From assembly GCF_002407185.1 (NCBI RefSeq), contig NZ_CP023563.1:2294001-2358000 (forward strand): 64,000 bases of DNA, given 5' to 3'. Shown one piece after another: positions 58,772-64,000 of this stretch (positions within the stretch are counted from its first letter, which is position 1; each line of letters opens with the position of its first letter). The notes under the pieces were generated by a model. It worked only from the letters and a program-made list of their open reading frames with translations, was not told the origin of the DNA and searched no databases. The position numbers and the translations under genes were made by a program. Origin of the DNA: Brachybacterium vulturis. Lineage in GTDB: Bacteria; Actinomycetota; Actinomycetes; Actinomycetales; Dermabacteraceae.

Positions 58772-59689
58772 ATGACCACGCCCTCCCTCAGTGCCGACAC
58801 CCCGCGCGGCCGCATGTACCGCCTCGAGCCCGACGGCCCGCTGATGTACCCCTCGATCACCACCGTCGCGGGAGCGCGGGCGAAGGACTTCCTGCAGGGC
58901 TGGTACGCGACCATGGCCTCGAAGCGGGCGCTGGAGATGTACTCCTGGCTGGATCGCAATCCCCACCGCGCCGCCGCCGAGATCTCCCGCGTCACCCGGG
59001 ACCGCTGGGGCAGCCAGAAGCGCATCGCGGCCGCCGCCCCGGAGTACACCCGCACCGCTGCGGACTTCGGCACCCTGGTGCACGCGGTGTGCGAGGAGTG
59101 GGGGACCAGCGGCACCCGCCCCGACGCCGCGGGGATCGGCGCGATCGTCGAGCAGATGCGCACCGAGCAGGGCTGCTTCGCGGCCGAGCAGGATCCGCAG
59201 GCGCTGCTGGCCCGGGTCGCGGTGCGGCTGGACGGCTACGCCCGCTTCCTGGACGACTTCCAGCCCGAGTTCCTCGAGGTCGAGCAGACCGTCGTGAACC
59301 ACACCGTGGGCTATGCCGGGACCACCGATGCGATCGTGAAGATCGGCAACACCCAGCTCAGCGCCGACATCAAGACCTCGAAGAAGGTGCGCGGCGACTA
59401 CGCGCTGCAGGGCGTGGCGGTGTGCCGGGCGGAGCTGCTGCTGGACAACGACGGCACCACCCGGGAGATGCCGGACCTGACCGGTGCCTTCGTGATCCAC
59501 CTGCCGGAGGCCGGCGGCTACCAGGCGGTGCCGCTGCGCACCGGCGATGCCGAGTTCGAGGTGTTCCGCGCCCTGCGGGCCAGCTGGTCCTTCGATCCCG
59601 ACCAGTGCGCGCTGCAGCCCGCCACCGGCCCCAAGGACCTGCTGCTGTCGCTGCTGAAGGCCAAGGGCGGGATGGACGCGCTGGGCTGA
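58772..59689 (+). CDS. PD-(D/E)XK-superfamily nuclease-like protein
   Basis: 305 residues. The likely nuclease core reads 'VGYAGTTDAIVKIGNTQLSA' then 'DIKTSKKVRGDYALQGVAVC' (residues about 180-220): a Glu/His upstream in 'LEVEQTVVNHTVGYAGTTD', D-x(n)-DxK and a downstream Tyr-x-x-Q, as in RecB/Cas4/lambda-exonuclease-type cores. Two His/Glu residues upstream ('TLVHAVCEEWG') may complete the site. No helicase partner is nearby. Preceded by GAGGACC and 150 bases of free DNA after glnE. The superfamily call is by motif only; the role (DNA repair or phage-related) is unknown. Confidence 0.6.
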   Translation: MTTPSLSADTPRGRMYRLEPDGPLMYPSITTVAGARAKDFLQGWYATMASKRALEMYSWLDRNPHRAAAEISRVTRDRWGSQKRIAAAAPEYTRTAADFGTLVHAVCEEWGTSGTRPDAAGIGAIVEQMRTEQGCFAAEQDPQALLARVAVRLDGYARFLDDFQPEFLEVEQTVVNHTVGYAGTTDAIVKIGNTQLSADIKTSKKVRGDYALQGVAVCRAELLLDNDGTTREMPDLTGAFVIHLPEAGGYQAVPLRTGDAEFEVFRALRASWSFDPDQCALQPATGPKDLLLSLLKAKGGMDALG

Positions 59690-59754
59690 GCTCCGGCTCC
59701 ACCGACACGAGACAGCGAACTCCCGTGCCCTCCGTCGACCACGCGTATGGTGTA

Positions 59755-59770
59755 TTGAACGTCAGTTCGA
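59755..59770. promoter_or_regulatory. candidate TetR operator
   Basis: TTGAAC-GTCA-GTTCGA: a GAAC/GTTC dyad with matching outer bases at one further position, 20 bases before the truncated TetR gene. It resembles operators of self-regulating TetR-ABC exporter units. Confidence 0.5.
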
Positions 59771-59789
59771 CCATCGTTCGGAGGTCGCC

Positions 59790-60026
59790 ATGGAACCTGC
59801 GACATCCGCCGACGAGCGCATCCTCCGCGCTGCACCGCAGCGTTTCGCGGCCGACGGGCTCTCGGCGTCGCTGCGGGCCGTCGCCTCGGGCGCCCGGGTC
59901 AGTGCGGGCCTGCTCATCCACCATTACGGCTCCCGCGAGCAGCTGCTCGCTGCCTGCGACCGACGGGCACCGGAGGTCACCAGGGAGAACGAGCTCGACC
60001 TGATGACCGGCGGGAACGCCGCATGA
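59790..60026 (+). CDS. TetR-family regulator reduced to its DNA-binding domain
   Basis: 78 residues with CGGAGG upstream. 'DERILRAAPQRFAADGLSAS', followed by 'VSAGLLIHHYGSREQLLAACDRR', is a complete TetR HTH (about residues 8-55). Normal TetR proteins have about 190 residues; here the whole ligand-binding/dimerisation domain is gone, with only 'APEVTRENELDLMTGGNAA' after the HTH. The last 4 bases overlap the ABC gene, so an internal deletion rather than a stop seems likely. It may be non-functional or a HTH-only repressor. Confidence 0.75.
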   Translation: MEPATSADERILRAAPQRFAADGLSASLRAVASGARVSAGLLIHHYGSREQLLAACDRRAPEVTRENELDLMTGGNAA

Positions 60027-60997
60027 CCACCACCGGCAGCACCAGCCCGGAACCCGCCACCCCTGTCTCCGCCACCCCCGATGCCGCGATCACGGTGCGG
60101 GATCTCACCAAGACGTTCGGCCGCACCCGCGCCCTGGACGGCTTCGACCTCACCGTGCCGCGCGGGCAGGTCACCGGATTCCTGGGGCCCAACGGCGCCG
60201 GGAAATCCACCACCATCCGCGTGCTGCTGGGACTGCTGCGGGCGACCTCCGGCACCGCCGATGTGCTCGGGATGGATCCGTGGACCCACGCCGTGCAGAT
60301 CCACCACCGCCTCGCCTACGTGCCGGGGGACACGAACCTGTGGCCGAACCTCACCGGGGGAGAGGCGATCGACGTGCTCACCCGCGGCGAGAGGGGGGCT
60401 GCGCATCGGCGCCGTCGCGAGGAGCTCATCGCACGGTTCGAGCTGGATCCCACCAAGCGGGCCCGCACCTACTCCAAAGGCAACCGGCAGAAGGTCGCGC
60501 TGGTCGCCGCGCTCTCCCGGGACGTGGACTTGTACATCATGGACGAGCCCACCTCGGGACTGGATCCGCTGATGGAGGCGATCTTCACCGACGAGGTCGT
60601 CCGTCTGCGGGCCGACGGGCGCACCGTGCTGCTGTCCAGCCACATCCTGGCCGAGGTCGAGAAGCTCTGCGACACGGTCACCATCATCCGCGCCGGCAAG
60701 GACGTCGAGTCCGGCACCCTCGCCCAGCTGCGCCACCTCACCCGCTCCACCGTCGCCGCGACGAGCGGCGCGGACACCGCGCAGCTCGCGGCGACCGGGG
60801 GTGTGCACGATCTGGTCGTCGACGGGGACCGCCTGCGCTTCGACGTCGACGACGCCGCCGTCCACGACGTGCTGCCCGTGCTGGCACAGATGCAGGCCAC
60901 CAGCCTCACCATCACCCCGCCCTCCCTCGAGGATCTCTTCCTGCGCCACTACGGCGACGACCTCGCCGCCGACACCGACGGAGAGGAGGAGTCTTGA
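60023..60997 (+). CDS. ABC exporter ATP-binding protein
   Basis: 324 residues. Walker A GPNGAGKST, Q-loop 'RLAYVPGDTNLWPNLTGGE', signature 'TYSKGNRQKVALVAAL' (LSGGQ variant), Walker B 'LYIMDEPTSGLD' and H-loop 'VLLSSHIL'. A DrrA-like C-terminal domain follows. The domain order fits drug/antibiotic exporters with the permease encoded next. Translation is coupled to both neighbours by 4-base overlaps. Confidence 0.9.
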   Translation: MTTTGSTSPEPATPVSATPDAAITVRDLTKTFGRTRALDGFDLTVPRGQVTGFLGPNGAGKSTTIRVLLGLLRATSGTADVLGMDPWTHAVQIHHRLAYVPGDTNLWPNLTGGEAIDVLTRGERGAAHRRRREELIARFELDPTKRARTYSKGNRQKVALVAALSRDVDLYIMDEPTSGLDPLMEAIFTDEVVRLRADGRTVLLSSHILAEVEKLCDTVTIIRAGKDVESGTLAQLRHLTRSTVAATSGADTAQLAATGGVHDLVVDGDRLRFDVDDAAVHDVLPVLAQMQATSLTITPPSLEDLFLRHYGDDLAADTDGEEES

Positions 60998-62652
60998 CCA
61001 CCGCTGCCCGTCGGCCGTCGACTCGGCCCACCCATCGGGCCGCTCCGGTCCCCGCCTCCCCGCTGACGGGGCTGGGATCCCTGGAGCGGCTGTACGGACG
61101 GCTCTCCCGCCGCGCGGTGCTCGTGTGGACACTCGCGATGCTGGTCCTGGTGCCCGCCTCAATCCTCGCCATCGAGGAGGCCTATCCCGATCAAAGCGCG
61201 CTCGACGCCCGGGCGGCCCTGCTGGACAACCCCTCCGCCGTGATGATGACGGGCCCTGCCTTCGCCATGGACCGGTACACCCTCTGGGCGATGGTGGCCA
61301 ATGAGCTGTTCCTGTACATCCTCATCCCGGCCGCGATCATGAGCGTGCTGCTGACCGTGCGCCATACTCGCGGCGAGGAGGAGGCGGGACGGCTGGAGAT
61401 GACCCGGGCTCTGCCCACCGGGCGGCTCGCCCCCGGCGTCGCGGCCCTGGTGGTCGTCACGATCGCGAACGCCGCCCCCGGCGCCGCAGTCGCGATCGGC
61501 ACCCTGCTGGTGGGCGGTGCGACGGCGGACTCTCTCGCCTTCGGGCTCGCGACCGCATTGACGGGGATGGTCTTCGCCGGTATCGCGGCGGTGACGGCTC
61601 AGCTGACCGAGCATGCCGGCACCGCCACCGGGATGGCGCTGGGGCTGCTGGCACTCGCGTTCATGGTGCGCGGCATCGGGGACGTCATCGACCGGCAGGG
61701 CTCGTGGCTGTCCTGGTTCTCGCCGCTGGCCTGGGCCCAGCAGACCCGCGTGTTCGTGGACCTTCGCTGGTGGCCGCTGCTGGTCTCCCTCGCGGCGGTG
61801 ATCGCCCTGCTGGTGGTGGCCGGGGTGCTGTCCCGTCGTCGTGACGTGGGCTCGGGGCTCCGGGCCGCCACCGGAGGCCCGGCCTCTGCATCTGCCGCGC
61901 TGCTCGCCCCGGGCGGGCTCGCCCGACGCTTGGTGACCGGGACGATGATCGCCTGGGCGATCGGACTGTTCCTCTTCGCACTCGCCTTCGGCTCGCTCGC
62001 CTCCTCGCTCACGGACGTCGTCGCGGAGATCCCGGCGATCGGGGAGTGGGCACCGATCTCGATGGACGACCTCACCGGCTCGTTCTCCGCGTACGTGCTG
62101 AGGATGCTGGCGATCGGCCCGGCCGTCCTGATCGTCTCCGGGACACTGCGGATGCGCAGCGAGGAGACCGCCGGGCGCCTGGCCGGTGCGCTGGCGGGCG
62201 GGACCTCTCGAGTGCGCCTGGCCGGGACCTGGTTCCTGGTGGTGCTGCTGGAGGCGGCAGCGCTGCAGGTGCTGCTGGGCCTCGGCGTGGGGCTCGGGGT
62301 CTGGGCCGCGACCGACGACACCGTCTGGATCGGCGACATGACCCTCGCCGCGCTCGCCTATCTGCCCGCCATCGCCCTCTGCGGTGCCTTCGCGCTCGCC
62401 CTGTACGGCCTGCACCTGCGCCTGACGGGTCTCGCCTGGGCGTGGGTGGTCTATGCCGCGCTGGTCGTCTTCCTCGGGGACCTGCTGGGACTGCCCGAGG
62501 CGGCGCTGGACGTCTCTCCGCTGCATCACGTCCCGCTGCTGCCCTCGGCGGAGTTCGACTGGCTCCCGCTGCTGGTGATGGGCGTCCTCGCCGTGGTGCT
62601 GGTGACCGTGGGCCTGGTGGCGGTGCGGCGACGGGATCTGGCCGCGGGGTAG
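60994..62652 (+). CDS. ABC exporter permease (polyketide-exporter type)
   Basis: 552 residues from a TTG overlapping the previous stop (TTGA) with GAGGAGGAG upstream. About 12 hydrophobic segments in two halves, each containing the RxxEExGRLE motif: 'HTRGEEEAGRLEMTRALPTG' and 'RMRSEETAGRLAGALAGG', the diagnostic repeat of the 'polyketide antibiotic exporter' ABC-2 family. It pairs with the ATPase to export hydrophobic compounds; the substrate is unknown. Confidence 0.88.
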   Translation: MTTAARRPSTRPTHRAAPVPASPLTGLGSLERLYGRLSRRAVLVWTLAMLVLVPASILAIEEAYPDQSALDARAALLDNPSAVMMTGPAFAMDRYTLWAMVANELFLYILIPAAIMSVLLTVRHTRGEEEAGRLEMTRALPTGRLAPGVAALVVVTIANAAPGAAVAIGTLLVGGATADSLAFGLATALTGMVFAGIAAVTAQLTEHAGTATGMALGLLALAFMVRGIGDVIDRQGSWLSWFSPLAWAQQTRVFVDLRWWPLLVSLAAVIALLVVAGVLSRRRDVGSGLRAATGGPASASAALLAPGGLARRLVTGTMIAWAIGLFLFALAFGSLASSLTDVVAEIPAIGEWAPISMDDLTGSFSAYVLRMLAIGPAVLIVSGTLRMRSEETAGRLAGALAGGTSRVRLAGTWFLVVLLEAAALQVLLGLGVGLGVWAATDDTVWIGDMTLAALAYLPAIALCGAFALALYGLHLRLTGLAWAWVVYAALVVFLGDLLGLPEAALDVSPLHHVPLLPSAEFDWLPLLVMGVLAVVLVTVGLVAVRRRDLAAG

Positions 62653-62664
62653 CGGCGCCGACGC

Positions 62665-62684
62665 CGGGGGAGGAGACTTCCCCG
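62665..62684 (+). terminator. hairpin after the exporter operon
   Basis: CGGGGGA and TTCCCCG pair (one G-U) around GGAGAC, 13 bases after the permease stop. Confidence 0.45.
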
Positions 62685-62741
62685 ACACCAGGCAGAGTCC
62701 CGGCGGCGGCAGAGCCCCGGGGCCGATGAGAGGCGGACCCG

Positions 62742-63083
62742 ATGGCGACGTATCTGATCTCCTTCCCCAGCCGCGCGATGAGGGTCCAGGAGCCCGACCT
62801 GCAGGAGGTCGCTGACGACTCCCATGCTGTGGTGCGAGAGGCGAAGGCCGCAGGTGCCTGGATCTTCGGCGGCGGGATCGACGAGAGCGTGCCGCCGGTG
62901 ATGGTCGACGGCACCGGCGGTGTGCTCGAGAGCACCTACGCCGAGACCCGCCATCTGGGTGGCGGCTTCGCTGTGCTCGAGGTCGCCACTCGCGAGGAGG
63001 CGCTGGAGTGGGCGCGCAAGCTCGCCGCCGCCTGCCGCTGCGCGCAGGAGGTGCGGGTGTTCGGGGATGATCCCGAGAGCTGA
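62742..63083 (+). CDS. YCII-related (DGPF) domain protein
   Basis: 113 residues. 'MATYLISFPSRAM', 'AGAWIFGGGIDESVPPVMVD', 'YAETRHLGGGFAVLEVATREEALEWARKLAAACR' matches the YCII-related domain of dimeric alpha-beta-barrel proteins (SCO1698-like). The usual DGPF sequence is modified. Function unknown; such proteins often sit with ECF sigma factors, but none is adjacent. Confidence 0.8.
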   Translation: MATYLISFPSRAMRVQEPDLQEVADDSHAVVREAKAAGAWIFGGGIDESVPPVMVDGTGGVLESTYAETRHLGGGFAVLEVATREEALEWARKLAAACRCAQEVRVFGDDPES

Positions 63084-63150
63084 GGAGCGGCGCCGCACCA
63101 CGACGCTGTGATGGGCAGCGACGCTCGCCGTCATCCACCGCGGGGCCCGT

Positions 63151-64000
63151 TCAGCCGTCGAGGATCTCACGTACGGGTCCGTCAGCGACGACGGTCGGCC
63201 GTGAGCCGAACCGCTCCCCGTCCTGTCTCGGAGCCTGCAGGAGAGTGCGGGTGTGAGACGCCAGGGGATTCCCGACGGGGCCGTGGAGCAATGGGTCACC
63301 TGTCTGCTGCATCCATGCGAACAGCTGTTCGCTGAGCTCCGCCAGAAGATCGGCGTGGCTCGGGTCCTCGGCGAGGTCGTGCTGCTCCCATGGGTCGTTC
63401 CGCAGGTCGTAGAGCTCGAGGCTGGGGTGGTAGTCCTCGTGCGCGTAGCTGGGCTCGCGAGGTGTGCAGCGGCGCCGCCACGACTGGCTGGGGTCCATGT
63501 ACCCCGGAGCGGAGCTGAAATTGGCGATCAGCTTGAGCTCGTCCGTGCGCACGCAGCGCCGAGGATCGTAGTAGTCGTGGTAGGTCATCTCCGCGAAGAC
63601 GTGTTCCCGGCCGATGGTGGGCTGCTCACCGGCCAGGGCCGCCGCGAAGCTCTCGCCGTGCATCGTGCGTCCAGGTCCGGCGGGCGGGCCCACGGCCTCC
63701 AGCAGCGTCGGCGCGACGTCGATGTTGCTCAGCGCCCCGGTGATCGAGCTCCCTCCGCTCCAGCCGCCGGCGGGCCAGCGGGCGATGAACGCGATCTCCA
63801 ATCCCGGGTCGTACAACGAGCACTTGGCGCGAGGGAGGGCGAGTCCATGATCGGTGGTGAAGATCGTGATCGTGTCCTCAGCCAGGTCGAGGTCGTCCAG
63901 CGCCCTCAGCACGGAGCCGACCGCTGCGTCCATCGCCCGGATCGCGCCCTGCAGCTCCGCCAGCTCCGCCCGGGCCGTGTCGTCGTCGGCGAGATAGCCG
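63151..64000 (-). CDS. sulfatase (partial; the N-terminus lies beyond the right edge)
   Basis: The last 283 codons are in the window. 'MDAAVGSVLRALDDLDLAEDTITIFTTDHG' (Asp-His of the metal site), 'SNIDVAPTLLEAVG' and 'LIANFSSAPGYMDPS...LELYDLRNDPWEQHDLAEDP' are typical of the alkaline-phosphatase-fold arylsulfatases. The formylglycine Cys motif (CxPxR) would lie in the missing part. Likely hydrolyses sulfate or phosphonate monoesters on glycans. Frame is open to the edge, so it is truncated only by the window. Confidence 0.85.
   Translation of the reverse strand, partial: GYLADDDTARAELAELQGAIRAMDAAVGSVLRALDDLDLAEDTITIFTTDHGLALPRAKCSLYDPGLEIAFIARWPAGGWSGGSSITGALSNIDVAPTLLEAVGPPAGPGRTMHGESFAAALAGEQPTIGREHVFAEMTYHDYYDPRRCVRTDELKLIANFSSAPGYMDPSQSWRRRCTPREPSYAHEDYHPSLELYDLRNDPWEQHDLAEDPSHADLLAELSEQLFAWMQQTGDPLLHGPVGNPLASHTRTLLQAPRQDGERFGSRPTVVADGPVREILDG

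Overview
The window is a very GC-rich chromosomal segment, dense with short-spaced genes and many GTG/TTG starts. Gene content points to an actinomycete of the Micrococcales. Supporting genes include an actinobacterial-type homodimeric aceE beside a four-gene FAS II cluster, polyphosphate glucokinase, the actinobacterial families DUF3052 and DUF3145, MetAP type 1c with a PxxP extension, a glnA2-like/glnE pair and the SufS-SufU-Nif3 run. Dermabacteraceae (Brachybacterium-like) is a plausible guess but is inference only. The window contains one RNase P RNA, three tRNAs (Met, Asn, Val), no rRNA and no CRISPR array.

Layout. 1-1186 (minus): end of a Tad/Flp pilus locus (Flp pilin, TadE-like, partial TadG-like) behind a long leader and a good promoter. 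1790-6657: flavin reductase, then the HIT-phoH-ybeY-CBS transporter-era run. 6717-8665: leuA with a leucine-rich leader peptide and foldable leader. 8699-16955: DMT exporter with divergent LysR, membrane M28 peptidase, ThpR/EcsC pair, recO-uppS, DedA. 16380-20190 (minus): znuA-znuC-znuB-zur-DedA, chained by start/stop overlaps under a textbook Zur box. 20315-28430: glyQS, a luciferase-like oxidoreductase, dusB-dgt-dnaG, CHAD protein.

28514-33052 is the one accessory-looking stretch. It lies between a degenerate copy of the 3' half of tRNA-Met and the intact tRNA-Met gene. It is less GC-rich and carries an OsmC protein, an IS256-type transposase fragment, a Crp-type HTH fragment, a broken membrane gene, a mercuric-reductase-like flavoprotein overlapping a methyltransferase, a 54-residue acidic protein and a duplicated 31-bp element.

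33135-37474: glycoside hydrolase with divergent LacI regulator, tRNA-Asn, OsmC-def pair, DUF3145. 37597-44116 (minus): aceE, then fabD-fabH-acpP-fabF with terminator-like hairpins between units. 44428-50360: DUF3052, tRNA-Val, sufS-sufU-nif3, yaaA, a PadR/PspC-domain pair under a self-operator-like promoter, rnpB. 50405-58622: ppgK, map, panB, lipoprotein, glnA2-like and glnE. 58772-64000: standalone PD-(D/E)XK-like nuclease, a TetR regulator reduced to its HTH plus an ABC exporter, a YCII protein and a partial sulfatase.

A recurring theme is leaderless expression: several genes have a TANNNT box ending 6-7 bases before the start codon and no Shine-Dalgarno sequence.
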